From Winogradskyella sp. (GTDB lineage Bacteria; Bacteroidota; Bacteroidia; Flavobacteriales; Flavobacteriaceae): a DNA stretch of 33,009 nt. Below are positions 1 to 8,071 of the stretch, piece by piece (position 1 is the first letter of the stretch; every line of letters starts with the position of its first letter). Made by a program: the position numbers and the translations under genes. Location: NCBI GenBank assembly GCA_004211785.1, contig SHBX01000027.1, forward strand, positions 1 to 33,009. Reading direction: 5' to 3'. Below the pieces are notes generated by a model that was not told the DNA's origin, searched no databases, and saw only the letters and a list, made by a program, of their open reading frames with translations.

Positions 1-396
1 TAACTCTTTTGTACTTGGAAACATCTCAACTTCATAACTCTCTTTTTCGTATTGACACTCTTTAATGTAGGCTTCTATTCTAGGTGAAAACTTCTTCAAA
101 TGTCCATAAACAGTTGTATAACCATTTGGATGTGTAACATAAATGGCTTTTCCATAGCCATAATGTGATATCTTAATCCGGCTCACATAACCCATAGCTG
201 AAGTGTATACTTTGAGGCCAGTTTTTCGTTGTGTTTTTATATCAAGTCCTGAGTGAAAATGATTTGACCTTAATTCTGCAAAAGTACCAGACAGCACAAG
301 AGTGATATCCAGAGGGTCTCTAAAATAATCTTGAGGATATTCAGACTGTGAATATAAACTTGAACTAATTAAGAGAAAGAGAAGGATTTTTTTCAT
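1..396 (-). CDS. M23 family metallopeptidase, N-terminal part (cut by window edge)
   Basis: The reading frame opens with ATG at 396 and stays open to the left edge, giving 132 codons with no stop, so the C-terminal part is missing. The first 17 residues (MKKILLFLLISSSLYSQ) look like a signal peptide, which places the protein in the periplasm or envelope. HSGLD at residues 48-52 matches the first zinc-ligand motif (HxxxD) of M23/LytM endopeptidases, and YGHLKK around residues 97-102 matches their conserved YxHL segment. The HxH motif that completes the site would lie outside the window. Family knowledge: M23 enzymes cut peptide cross-links in peptidoglycan, or act as regulators when degenerate. 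The gene is divergent from the zapA operon. The family call is fairly secure; whether the enzyme is active cannot be judged here. Confidence 0.85.
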   Translation of the reverse strand, partial: MKKILLFLLISSSLYSQSEYPQDYFRDPLDITLVLSGTFAELRSNHFHSGLDIKTQRKTGLKVYTSAMGYVSRIKISHYGYGKAIYVTHPNGYTTVYGHLKKFSPRIEAYIKECQYEKESYEVEMFPSTKEL

Positions 397-619
397 TTAG
401 GATTCCATTGAGGCTAAAATATTAATTTGAATGCGAATGTCAAACGTTGAAACTGTATTATTTTTAATACAGAAATTTAAAGTTTTTGTTTGAAATCTTG
501 AACCTTTAATAAAGAAAATTATCATTTGCGGGTATAATTAAAGCTTCTTTTATCCATGATAATTTCTTAACGTTTTAATCTTATTGATGTTATGCAAATC
601 AAAAATAATTGTAAAACAA

Positions 620-650
620 TTGGGTTTTTAGATTAGGTATGTTAACTTTG
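620..650 (+). promoter_or_regulatory. Bacteroidota-type promoter for the coiled-coil/zapA operon
   Basis: TTG at 620-622 and TAACTTTG at 643-650 match the Bacteroidota -33 (TTG) and -7 (TAnnTTTG) elements, with 20 bases between them. The expected start of transcription is about 657, leaving a short leader before the ATG at 674. The -33 element overlaps the small inverted repeat AATTGT-AAA-ACAATT (607-621), which could be an operator, but that is only inference. Confidence 0.65.
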
Positions 651-673
651 TTACATAGTGTTGTAAGACGCAA

Positions 674-964
674 ATGAGTAAAATTGAAGACATTGTTGAT
701 ACGTTAGAAAACCGAATTTCAAAGGTTTTGCACAAGCAAGAAGTGCTTAAACAAACAAATGCAAAACTTTCGGAACAATTAGAAAGCTATCAAAAGCAAG
801 TCCTTGAATACCAGGAACAAATAAGCGAATGGTCTGATAGATATGAAACACTCAAAACAGCAAATGCAATGCTTGGTAGTGACGAAAATAAACGAGAAAC
901 AAAGCTCAAAATAAATTCACTAATCAGAGATATTGACCATTGTATAGCGCAATTGTCTGAGTAG
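674..964 (+). CDS. Small coiled-coil protein encoded upstream of zapA
   Basis: A 96-residue protein with no signal peptide or membrane segment. It is rich in Q, E, K and L, and heptad-like spacing from about residue 8 to 70 indicates a long coiled coil. It ends 15 bases before zapA and shares the promoter at 620-650, so the two are almost certainly co-transcribed. From family knowledge, Flavobacteria often carry a small coiled-coil gene at this position. Size, coiled coil and partner suggest a ZapB-like role in organising the Z ring, but I see no specific ZapB signature, so this is inference from context. Such proteins are sometimes mislabelled as pieces of other coiled-coil proteins. Confidence 0.85.
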   Translation: MSKIEDIVDTLENRISKVLHKQEVLKQTNAKLSEQLESYQKQVLEYQEQISEWSDRYETLKTANAMLGSDENKRETKLKINSLIRDIDHCIAQLSE

Positions 965-979
965 TGTAAAACATAGTGG

Positions 980-1267
980 ATGTCAAATCAGCTTAAAATA
1001 AAAATTTCAATAGCTAATCGTGTATATCCATTGACAATAAACCCAAGCCAAGAAGAAGGTTTGCGTAAAGCAGCAAAGAAGATTGAGGCAATGATTGGGC
1101 AATTTGAGCAAAGCTACTCTGTAAGAGATAAGCAAGATGTATTAGCCATGTGTGCGTTACAATTTGCAGCTCAAGTAGAGCAAAAAACAATAGATAAAGA
1201 ATATGTAAATGAAGAAGTTCAGGAAAAGTTAGAAGCTTTAAACGAACTTTTGCATAACCATATTTAA
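980..1267 (+). CDS. zapA: Cell division protein ZapA
   Basis: A 95-residue protein that fits ZapA in size and layout. The N-terminal strand region, KIKISIANRVYPLTI, is followed by PSQEEGLRKAAKKIEAMI and a long C-terminal helix (about residues 50-92) typical of the dimerising coiled coil. ZapA binds FtsZ in the cytoplasm and cross-links protofilaments of the Z ring. The start ATG at 980 follows the upstream coiled-coil gene by 15 bases. Downstream come a probable 6S RNA and rny. In Escherichia coli the 6S RNA gene ssrS also lies just after zapA, which supports both calls. Confidence 0.92.
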   Translation: MSNQLKIKISIANRVYPLTINPSQEEGLRKAAKKIEAMIGQFEQSYSVRDKQDVLAMCALQFAAQVEQKTIDKEYVNEEVQEKLEALNELLHNHI

Positions 1268-1300
1268 CTCGTACGTTCTTTAAAATAAACAAAGGTTACT

Positions 1301-1486
1301 GCCTACATTAGTTATATTTTTTGATAAACTCAACGTTAATTCTTTAAAAAGGGTGAGTTGAAGTTGTAAAACCGTGCTGCTGTTTCTATGTATATAGAAT
1401 CTAGGCAGATTTTTGAGCAGCTTGTTAGCCCTAAACTTGTTTTTAAGGAGTTTATACAGAATCCAAAACTGATGTAGGCTTTTTTT
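1301..1486 (+). ncRNA. ssrS: Probable 6S RNA (6S-Flavo type)
   Basis: The 242 bases between zapA and rny hold a structured, non-coding element of about 180 nt, the usual size of 6S RNA. A 12-bp closing helix pairs 1301-1312 (GCCTACATTAGT) with 1468-1479 (ACTGATGTAGGC), with one G-T pair, and is followed directly by seven T (1480-1486), as in an intrinsic terminator. Inside are smaller helices: 1327-1332/1354-1359, 1376-1381/1416-1421 enclosing 1384-1389/1394-1399, and 1432-1437/1449-1454. 6S RNA mimics an open promoter and binds RNA polymerase holoenzyme. The position after zapA matches ssrS in E. coli. No clear own promoter is visible, so it may be processed from the zapA transcript. Pairings were found by eye; no covariance search was possible. 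Confidence 0.75.
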
Positions 1487-1509
1487 ATATACTAAACTAA
1501 ACTATAAAC

Positions 1510-3087
1510 ATGGACACTAACACTATTATATATATTGCTGGAGCTGTTGTTTTAGGATTGGTAATTGGCTTTATAATAGCTAAATCCTTAGAAAAAGGGA
1601 AAGCTTCAAAATTACTATCTGAAGCAGAAAGCGAGTCTAAAACCATTCTTAAACAAGCTAAGTTAGATGCAGAGGCATTAAAGAAAGACAAAATACTCCA
1701 AGCCAAAGAAAAATTTATAGAGCTTAAAGCCGAGCATGAAAAAGTAATTTTATCGAGAGATAAAAAAATGGCTGAAGCCGAAAAACGAATTAGAGATAAA
1801 GAATCTCAGATTTCTAATGAGTTATCTAAGTCAAAAAAAACGAATCAATCTCTAGATGATAAAATCAAGGATTATGACTTTAGACTTGAATTTGTAGAAA
1901 AGAAAAAAGATGAGTTAGAAAAGGTCCATAGAAGTCAAATAAAGCAATTAGAAGTCATATCTGCATTATCAGCTGATGAGGCTAAAGAGCAATTGGTAGA
2001 ATCACTAAAAGAAGAAGCTAAGACAGATGCTATGGCTTTTGTGCAAGATAGAGTAGAAGAAGCCAAACTCACGGCTCAGCAAGAAGCCAAAAAAATTATA
2101 ATTAATACCATTCAGCGTATTGGTACGGAAGAAGCAGTTGATAATTGTGTTTCAGTATTTAATATAGAATCTGATGATGTAAAAGGACGTATTATTGGCC
2201 GTGAAGGCCGGAATATTCGTGCTATAGAAGCGGCAACTGGTGTTGAGATTATTGTTGACGATACTCCAGAAGCTATTATTCTATCTTGTTTTGATTCTGT
2301 AAGACGTGAGATTGCACGTTTATCATTACATAAATTAGTTACAGATGGTCGTATTCATCCCGCACGTATAGAAGAAGTTGTACGAAAAACTCAGAAGCAA
2401 ATTGAGCAAGAAATTATTGAAGTTGGTAAGCGTACAGTTATCGATTTAGGAATTCATGGATTACATCCAGAGTTAATAAAAATGGTTGGTCGTATGAAGT
2501 ACCGTTCTTCTTATGGTCAAAACTTATTGCAACACTCACGTGAAGTAGCTAAACTTTGTGGTGTCATGGCTGCAGAATTAGGGTTGAATCCAAAACTAGC
2601 AAAACGTGCAGGCTTATTACACGATATCGGAAAAGTACCAGATGCTGAAGCAGATGTAGAAACACCTCATGCAATTTTAGGTATGAAATGGGCTGAAAAA
2701 CATGGTGAAAAACCCGAGGTTTGTAATGCTATAGGTGCTCACCATGACGAGATAGAGATGACAACGTTGTTATCTCCAATCATTCAAGTTTGTGATGCTA
2801 TTTCAGGTGCCCGTCCAGGAGCGAGACGTCAAGTGTTAGATTCGTACATACAACGTCTTAAGGATTTGGAAGCTGTTGCTTTTGGTTTTTCAGGAGTTAA
2901 AAAGGCCTATGCAATACAAGCTGGTAGAGAGTTGCGTGTTATTGTAGAAAGCGAAAAAGTGTCTGATGATAAAGCTGCGAGTTTATCTTTTGAGATTTCT
3001 CAGAAAATACAAACAGATATGACATATCCAGGACAAGTTAAAGTCACTGTTATTAGAGAGACTAGAGCGGTTAATATTGCCAAATAG
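1510..3087 (+). CDS. rny: Ribonuclease Y
   Basis: A 525-residue protein with the full RNase Y layout. There is an N-terminal membrane anchor (about residues 5-26), then a long charged coiled coil (about 28-155), a KH RNA-binding domain containing [12 protein letters not shown] near residue 226, and an HD phosphohydrolase domain with HDIGK starting at residue 371. RNase Y is a membrane-bound endoribonuclease that starts decay of many mRNAs. The length is normal for the family (about 510-525). It follows the 6S RNA candidate in the same direction, and the ATG at 1510 gives the anchor directly. A bidirectional terminator at 3108-3139 separates it from the converging xerD. Confidence 0.97.
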   Translation: MDTNTIIYIAGAVVLGLVIGFIIAKSLEKGKASKLLSEAESESKTILKQAKLDAEALKKDKILQAKEKFIELKAEHEKVILSRDKKMAEAEKRIRDKESQISNELSKSKKTNQSLDDKIKDYDFRLEFVEKKKDELEKVHRSQIKQLEVISALSADEAKEQLVESLKEEAKTDAMAFVQDRVEEAKLTAQQEAKKIIINTIQRIGTEEAVDNCVSVFNIESDDVKGRIIGREGRNIRAIEAATGVEIIVDDTPEAIILSCFDSVRREIARLSLHKLVTDGRIHPARIEEVVRKTQKQIEQEIIEVGKRTVIDLGIHGLHPELIKMVGRMKYRSSYGQNLLQHSREVAKLCGVMAAELGLNPKLAKRAGLLHDIGKVPDAEADVETPHAILGMKWAEKHGEKPEVCNAIGAHHDEIEMTTLLSPIIQVCDAISGARPGARRQVLDSYIQRLKDLEAVAFGFSGVKKAYAIQAGRELRVIVESEKVSDDKAASLSFEISQKIQTDMTYPGQVKVTVIRETRAVNIAK

Positions 3088-3107
3088 AAAATCGTCTATA
3101 ACATAAG

Positions 3108-3139
3108 AAAAAAAGCACTCTGTTTTGAGTGCTTTTTTA
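3108..3139. terminator. Bidirectional terminator between rny and xerD
   Basis: The stem AGCACTC (3114-3120) / GAGTGCT (3127-3133) is extended by A and T runs on both sides, so it can end transcripts in either direction. Its right edge overlaps the xerD stop codon at 3137-3139. Confidence 0.85.
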
Positions 3140-4045
3140 TTTCCTAGGATGAAAGGTGTTAATCACTTTATTGAGATGTGTTTTATCGATATGTGTGTAA
3201 ATTTCTGTTGTAGTTATACTTTCATGACCTAACATCATTTGTATGGCTCTTAAATCCGCACCATTTTCTAGCAGATGCGTTGCAAATGAATGTCTAAATG
3301 TATGTGGAGATACGGTTTTTTCAAGCCCAATCTTGTCAACTAGTTTTTTAATGATAGTAAACACCATAGCTCTTGTAAGCTTATTTCCTTTATAATTAAG
3401 GAACAAAACATCTTTAGCTTCTGAGCTAACATCAATATGTTTTCTTATATCTAACCAAATATTTATTAAATTCTGTGTTGCGCCTCCAATGGGTACAAAA
3501 CGTTCTTTATTGCCTTTTCCGCTGACTTTGATAAAACCTTCATCGAAGTATAAATCTGAAATTTTTAAACCTGTTAATTCACTAACACGCAAACCACAAC
3601 TATAAAGACTCTCTAAAATAGCTTTATTACGATGACCTAGATTTACACCTCTAAACTCATAATTTAGGTTTATGGCAGATATTATATTATCTATATCTTC
3701 AACTGATAGCGTATCTGGTAGTTTACGTCCTAAACGAGGCGATTCAATTAAATCTACAGGATTTGTTTCTCTATAGTTTTCAAAAACTAAATAGTCAAAG
3801 AAATTACGAAGCCCAGAAATAATTCTAGCCTGTGTTCTTGGGCTTAAATCTTTAGATATTTTATAGATGAATTGTTGAACATCTTCGTTTTTTATTTTCG
3901 TTGGAGATACAGAAATGGAGTTATCATTTAGAAAAGAAATTAAGCGTTTTATATCATATTCATAGTTATCAATTGTGTTATCAGACAGCCCTCTTTCAAG
4001 CTTCAAATAGTTCTTAAAATCAACAAGATAGCTGCTCCATTTCAT
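3137..4045 (-). CDS. xerD: Site-specific tyrosine recombinase XerD
   Basis: A 302-residue integrase-family recombinase. The N-terminal SAM-like DNA-binding domain spans about residues 5-90 and the catalytic domain about 110-295. All catalytic residues are visible: R153 (GLRVSEL), K177 (GKGNKER), H248 and R251 (HTFRH), H274 (MLGHES) and the nucleophile Y283 (EIYTH). XerC and XerD together resolve chromosome dimers at dif. The XerD name rests on overall similarity and on the common Flavobacterial position next to aroQ; an XerC assignment cannot be strictly excluded. There is no mobile-element context, so it is a housekeeping recombinase. A TAAATTTG promoter element lies just upstream on the same strand. 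Confidence 0.92.
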   Translation of the reverse strand: MKWSSYLVDFKNYLKLERGLSDNTIDNYEYDIKRLISFLNDNSISVSPTKIKNEDVQQFIYKISKDLSPRTQARIISGLRNFFDYLVFENYRETNPVDLIESPRLGRKLPDTLSVEDIDNIISAINLNYEFRGVNLGHRNKAILESLYSCGLRVSELTGLKISDLYFDEGFIKVSGKGNKERFVPIGGATQNLINIWLDIRKHIDVSSEAKDVLFLNYKGNKLTRAMVFTIIKKLVDKIGLEKTVSPHTFRHSFATHLLENGADLRAIQMMLGHESITTTEIYTHIDKTHLNKVINTFHPRK

Positions 4046-4057
4046 CGTTTATACGCT

Positions 4058-4065
4058 CAAATTTA
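4058..4065 (-). promoter_or_regulatory. Candidate -7 element for xerD
   Basis: On the minus strand this reads TAAATTTG, a perfect TAnnTTTG. No TTG is seen at the right distance upstream. Its position would start transcription only about 6 bases before the ATG at 4045, giving a nearly leaderless mRNA. Confidence 0.4.
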
Positions 4066-4259
4066 TCGTTTAAAGTACACTTTTTTTAAGAGTATTATTT
4101 AGTACTCTTCTTAATTGTTAATAACATTTAATGTAAACAATTGATTATCAATTAATTATGTTTTTTGTTTATAAAGATGTTAATAAACCCATGTTTAAGC
4201 TTTATTTTTTAGTAAAAAAGTGTTTAGTTTGTAGTATCAATTTTAAAAACTTATTTATT

Positions 4260-4736
4260 ATGAAAAAATTATTATTAGTTACTGTTGCAATTTTTGCTTT
4301 TGCAACTGTAAGTGCTCAAGGTCAATTTAAGGCTGGTGTTTTTGGAGGTTTACCTATTGGAGACGCAGGAGATTTATCTACTTTTACCTTAGGAGTAGAT
4401 GTTAGTTATTTATTTGAAATGTCAGAAGATTTCGATTTAGGACCTGCTATAGGTTTTTCTAATTCTTTCTTAGATGACGATTTTGTAGGTGATGACATTC
4501 AGTTTTTACCGATTGCAGCAGCTGGAAGATATAGTGTGTCTGATAAATTTACGCTTGGTGCTGATTTAGGTTATGCAGTAGGTGTAAATGAAGGTAATGA
4601 TGGAGGGTTTTATTATTCACCTAGAGTGCAATATGGTGTTAGCGATGCTATAGATATTGTATTAGCTTATCGTGGTGTAAGTTTAGATGGTGGCTCATTT
4701 GATGTCATTACTTTAGGTATTGATTTTGGATTATAA
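4260..4736 (+). CDS. Small outer-membrane beta-barrel protein
   Basis: With the start at 4260 the protein is 158 residues and opens with a clean signal peptide (MKKLLLVTVAIFAFATVSAQ, cleavage near 20). The frame could be extended upstream to 4158, but the extra 34 residues look like translated leader and would bury the signal peptide. The rest is made of alternating short amphipathic strands separated by acidic and glycine-rich turns, and ends in GIDFGL with a terminal hydrophobic residue. This is typical of small 8-strand barrels of Bacteroidota. The role is unknown; a porin-like or structural role in the outer membrane is inference. It is a single gene, closed by a strong terminator at 4757-4785. 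Confidence 0.8.
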   Translation: MKKLLLVTVAIFAFATVSAQGQFKAGVFGGLPIGDAGDLSTFTLGVDVSYLFEMSEDFDLGPAIGFSNSFLDDDFVGDDIQFLPIAAAGRYSVSDKFTLGADLGYAVGVNEGNDGGFYYSPRVQYGVSDAIDIVLAYRGVSLDGGSFDVITLGIDFGL

Positions 4737-4756
4737 TACTTAGAAAACTATTTTAT

Positions 4757-4785
4757 AAAACCGGAGCATTTGCTTCGGTTTTTTT
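4757..4785 (+). terminator. Intrinsic terminator after the beta-barrel gene
   Basis: A 12-bp stem of 4757-4768 (AAAACCGGAGCA) with 4771-4782 (TGCTTCGGTTTT), including one G-T pair, ends in a T run. Confidence 0.85.
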
Positions 4786-4812
4786 ATGTTCAAATTTTAA
4801 TACCTTTACTTT

Positions 4813-5229
4813 ATGAAGAAACTCATTATTATTAATGGCCCTAACCTTAATCTGCTTGGGAAGCGAGAACCTGAAATTTATGGTAGCCAAACCTTTCAGG
4901 ATTATTTTGAGTCGTTAAAAACAGAACTCAAGGATATTGAATTAGAGTATTACCAAAGTAATGTAGAAGGTGAGTTGATTAATAAGTTGCATGATGTTGG
5001 TTTTTCTTATGATGGTATTATTTTAAATGCAGGCGCTTATACGCACACTTCGGTAAGTATTGGAGATGCTATTGCAGGTATTAAAACACCAGTTGTAGAA
5101 GTTCACATTTCTAATACGTATTCAAGAGAAGAATTTAGACACCACTCATATATAGCTCCAAATGCAAAAGGTATTATTATTGGCTTTGGACTAAAAAGTT
5201 ATGAACTGGCGATAAATAGTTTTTTATAA
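4813..5229 (+). CDS. aroQ: Type II 3-dehydroquinate dehydratase
   Basis: A 138-residue protein with the full type II dehydroquinase signature: INGPNLNLLGKREPEIYG (residues 7-24) with N12 and the catalytic Y23, LNAGAYTHTSVS with N72 and H78, and VEVHISN with H98. It dehydrates 3-dehydroquinate to 3-dehydroshikimate in the shikimate pathway, in the cytoplasm. Type II enzymes are dodecamers of about 140-150 residues, so the gene is complete. It starts 28 bases after the preceding terminator. No clear promoter is visible, so some read-through may drive it. It converges with lpdA across a shared terminator. Confidence 0.97.
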   Translation: MKKLIIINGPNLNLLGKREPEIYGSQTFQDYFESLKTELKDIELEYYQSNVEGELINKLHDVGFSYDGIILNAGAYTHTSVSIGDAIAGIKTPVVEVHISNTYSREEFRHHSYIAPNAKGIIIGFGLKSYELAINSFL

Positions 5230-5252
5230 CTATTATCTAAGAATATTAAAAC

Positions 5253-5284
5253 AAAAAAGCGATTCTAAAAGAACCGCTTTTTTT
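5253..5284. terminator. Bidirectional terminator between aroQ and lpdA
   Basis: AGCGATTC (5258-5265) pairs with GAACCGCT (5271-5278) with one A-C mismatch. It is flanked by A and T runs that serve both strands. Confidence 0.75.
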
Positions 5285-5305
5285 ATATTATATATACTAT
5301 TTATC

Positions 5306-6682
5306 TTACAAATGAATCACTTCATCATAAGCATCAGCAACGGCTTCCATAACTGCTTCACTCATGGTTGGGTGAGGATGAACAGCTTTTAAAACTTCAT
5401 GACCTGTAGTTTCTAATTTACGTCCTAAAACAGCTTCGGCAATCATATCTGTAACACCAGCACCAATCATATGGCAACCAAGCCATTCACCATATTTGGC
5501 ATCGAAGATTACTTTTACAAAACCATCTTTAGTTCCACCAGCACTCGCTTTACCGGACGCAGAGAATGGAAATTTTCCAATTTTCACATCTAGATTTTGT
5601 TCTTTGGCTTGGGCCTCAGTTATACCTACACTTGCTATTTCAGGAGAGCAATAGGTACAACCTGGAATATTTCCGTAATCTAAAGCTTCAACATGTTGCC
5701 CAGCGATTTTCTCAACACATAAAATACCTTCTGCAGAAGCTACGTGAGCTAAGGCTTGACCAGGTGTTACATCTCCAATAGCATAATAACCTGGTATGTT
5801 AGTTTGGTAATAATCGTTAACTAAAATTTTATCTCTATCAACAGCAATACCTACATCTTCTAATCCTATATTTTCAATATTAGATTTAATACCTACTGCA
5901 GACAAAACGATATCAGCTTCAAGTACTTCTTCACCTTTTTTAGTTTTTACAGTAGCTTTAACACCTTTACCAGATGTATCTACCGAAGTCACTTCAGCAG
6001 AGGTCATAATCTTAATTCCAGATTTTTTAAAGCTACGCTCTAATTGTTTAGAGACGTCATCATCTTCTACAGGAACTATTTTTGGCATATACTCAACGAT
6101 GGTTACTTCTGTGCCCATTGAATTATAGAAATATGCAAACTCAACTCCAATAGCGCCAGAGCCAACAACAATCATTTTCTTTGGTTGAGTAGCCAGCGTC
6201 ATAGCTTGACGATAACCAATCACTTTTTTACCATCTTGCGGTAAACTTGGTAACTCACGAGAACGAGCTCCAGTAGCAACAATAATGTGGTCAGCTGAGT
6301 ATTCTGTTCCGTCGACATCTATCTTTTTTCCAGATTTTAATTTCCCAAAACCTTCGATAACATCAATCTTATTTTTCTTCATTAAAAACTTAACACCATT
6401 ACTCATCCCATCAGCAACACCACGACTACGTTTTACCACAGCATCAAAATCGTGCTGAGCATCTTTTACTTTTAAACCGTAATCTTCAGCGTGCTTGAGA
6501 TATTCAAAAACTTGAGCAGATTTTAATAGGGCTTTTGTAGGGATACAACCCCAATTTAAGCACACACCGCCTAAACTTTCTTTTTCTACAACTGCAGTTT
6601 TAAAACCAAGTTGAGACGCTCTAATTGCAGTAACATAACCACCTGGGCCACTACCTAAGACTATGATATCGTATTTACTCAT
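5306..6682 (-). CDS. lpdA: Dihydrolipoyl dehydrogenase (E3)
   Basis: A 458-residue flavoprotein disulfide reductase. The FAD-binding GSGPGGYVTAIRASQLG lies at about residues 10-26. The redox disulfide is C41/C46 in GGVCLNWGCIPTKALL. The NAD-binding segment VVGSGAIGVEFAYF follows near residue 172, and the C-terminal catalytic pair is H437/E442 in HPHPTMSE. It reoxidises the lipoyl groups of the pyruvate and 2-oxoglutarate dehydrogenase complexes, passing electrons to NAD+. Length and all active-site residues are normal. It is divergent from ndh across 105 bases and is not next to E1/E2 genes here, so it may serve several complexes. Confidence 0.97.
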   Translation of the reverse strand: MSKYDIIVLGSGPGGYVTAIRASQLGFKTAVVEKESLGGVCLNWGCIPTKALLKSAQVFEYLKHAEDYGLKVKDAQHDFDAVVKRSRGVADGMSNGVKFLMKKNKIDVIEGFGKLKSGKKIDVDGTEYSADHIIVATGARSRELPSLPQDGKKVIGYRQAMTLATQPKKMIVVGSGAIGVEFAYFYNSMGTEVTIVEYMPKIVPVEDDDVSKQLERSFKKSGIKIMTSAEVTSVDTSGKGVKATVKTKKGEEVLEADIVLSAVGIKSNIENIGLEDVGIAVDRDKILVNDYYQTNIPGYYAIGDVTPGQALAHVASAEGILCVEKIAGQHVEALDYGNIPGCTYCSPEIASVGITEAQAKEQNLDVKIGKFPFSASGKASAGGTKDGFVKVIFDAKYGEWLGCHMIGAGVTDMIAEAVLGRKLETTGHEVLKAVHPHPTMSEAVMEAVADAYDEVIHL

Positions 6683-6743
6683 GAGTAATTTTTTAATTGA
6701 AATTTTAAGCTACGAATTTACGAAATCGAATTAGAATAATAAA

Positions 6744-6772
6744 TTTAGTACCTCATAAATTCATTATCTTTG
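6744..6772 (+). promoter_or_regulatory. Promoter for the type II NADH dehydrogenase gene
   Basis: TATCTTTG at 6765-6772 is a perfect -7 element. The best -33 candidate is TTAG near 6745, one base off the TTG consensus. The start codon at 6788 leaves a leader of only about 8 bases. Confidence 0.55.
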
Positions 6773-6787
6773 TAAAATATTGATTAT

Positions 6788-8071
6788 ATGAATATTCCTA
6801 AAACAAGTTTCCCTAGAATTGTAATTATTGGCGGTGGTTTTGCAGGTATAGCGCTAGCTAAAAAATTATCAAAGCAAGAAGTACAAGTCGTTCTTTTAGA
6901 TAAGAATAACTATCATACTTTTCAACCATTATTATATCAGGTTTCTACAGGAGGACTTGAGCCAGACTCTATTGCTTATCCTATTAGAAAAATATTGAAA
7001 GATTTCCCTAATTTTTACTTTAGGTTGGCTAATGTTGATGAGATTAATCATGAGGATAATCTAGTAAACACAAATATAGGTGAGCTAAGTTTTGATTACT
7101 TAGTTATTGCTTCTGGGTCAAAAACTAATTACTATGGTAATAGTGAGATAATGAAGCATAGCATGGCTATGAAGACCATACCACAGTCACTTAATTTAAG
7201 AAGCTTAATACTTGAAAATTTTGAAGACGCCTTATTAACTCCAGATTTGAATGAACGAAACGCATTAATGAATTTTGTAATCGTAGGTGGAGGTCCAACA
7301 GGAGTGGAGTTGGCTGGTGCTTTAGCAGAAATTAAAAAAGGTATTTTACCTAAAGACTATCCAGATTTGGATACTCGTTTAGCTCAAATACACATTGTCC
7401 AGGGAGAAAATCGCCTATTGTATGGGATGAGTCATAAGTCCTCCGAAAAGGCAGAGAAATTTCTAGAGAAATTAGGAGTGCATGTTTGGAAAAATCTCAG
7501 AGTAACAAACTATGATGGAAATACCGTAACAACTAATACTGATGTATCGTTTGAAGCAGCTACTGTAGTATGGGCAGCAGGAGTAAAAGGAGCAACTATT
7601 AATGGGATTGATGCTAAAGGTTTAATAGGACCAGGTAATCGTATTATGGTTAACGAGTATAATCAAGTAAAAGGGTTTTCTAATATTTTTGCGATTGGAG
7701 ATATCGCATTTATGGAGACAAAAAAATTTCCAAATGGGCTACCAATGGTTGCTCAACCTGCTATACAGCAAGGAAGACTTTTAGGGGAAAACTTAATAAG
7801 AATTGTAAAAAAGAAACCACTTAAGCCATTTGTTTATAAAGATAAAGGGTCAATGGCAACAATAGGTCGTAATAAAGCTGTAGTAGACCTAAAAAGATTT
7901 AAGTTTCAAGGTGTTTTTGCTTGGTATGTATGGATGTTTGTACACTTGTTTTTTATAATCGGATTTAGAAACCGTATAATAGTATTTATTAATTGGGTAT
8001 ATAACTATATTCGATTTGATAGAGAAGCACGATTAATTATAAGACCTTATAAAAAGAGTCATAAAGTATAG
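6788..8071 (+). CDS. ndh: Type II NADH dehydrogenase (NDH-2 family)
   Basis: A 427-residue two-dinucleotide-binding flavoprotein. IVIIGGGFAGIALAKKL (residues 11-27) binds FAD, FVIVGGGPTGVELAGAL (about 162-178) binds NAD(P)H, and IFAIGD (about 300-305) is the second FAD motif. The C-terminal stretch from about residue 374, with FAWYVWMFVHLFFIIGF, is strongly hydrophobic and fits the membrane-anchoring end of NDH-2. It oxidises NADH and reduces quinone at the inner membrane without pumping protons. The gene is monocistronic with a short leader. Its stop codon (8069-8071) directly abuts the stop of the opposing DinB gene (8072), so no terminator lies between them. Confidence 0.9.
   Translation: MNIPKTSFPRIVIIGGGFAGIALAKKLSKQEVQVVLLDKNNYHTFQPLLYQVSTGGLEPDSIAYPIRKILKDFPNFYFRLANVDEINHEDNLVNTNIGELSFDYLVIASGSKTNYYGNSEIMKHSMAMKTIPQSLNLRSLILENFEDALLTPDLNERNALMNFVIVGGGPTGVELAGALAEIKKGILPKDYPDLDTRLAQIHIVQGENRLLYGMSHKSSEKAEKFLEKLGVHVWKNLRVTNYDGNTVTTNTDVSFEAATVVWAAGVKGATINGIDAKGLIGPGNRIMVNEYNQVKGFSNIFAIGDIAFMETKKFPNGLPMVAQPAIQQGRLLGENLIRIVKKKPLKPFVYKDKGSMATIGRNKAVVDLKRFKFQGVFAWYVWMFVHLFFIIGFRNRIIVFINWVYNYIRFDREARLIIRPYKKSHKV

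Noticed and set aside
3137..4045. Tyrosine recombinase as the integrase of a mobile element
   Set aside because: Core-type XerD length and residues, with housekeeping neighbours and no att repeats, tRNA or phage genes nearby.
4088..4109. Hairpin AAGAGTA/TACTCTT upstream of xerD considered as a terminator
   Set aside because: No T run follows it in either useful direction; it is probably chance or a regulatory palindrome of low weight.
4158..4259. N-terminal extension of the beta-barrel gene from an upstream ATG
   Set aside because: It places 34 unlike residues before a perfect signal peptide at 4260, so the later ATG was chosen.
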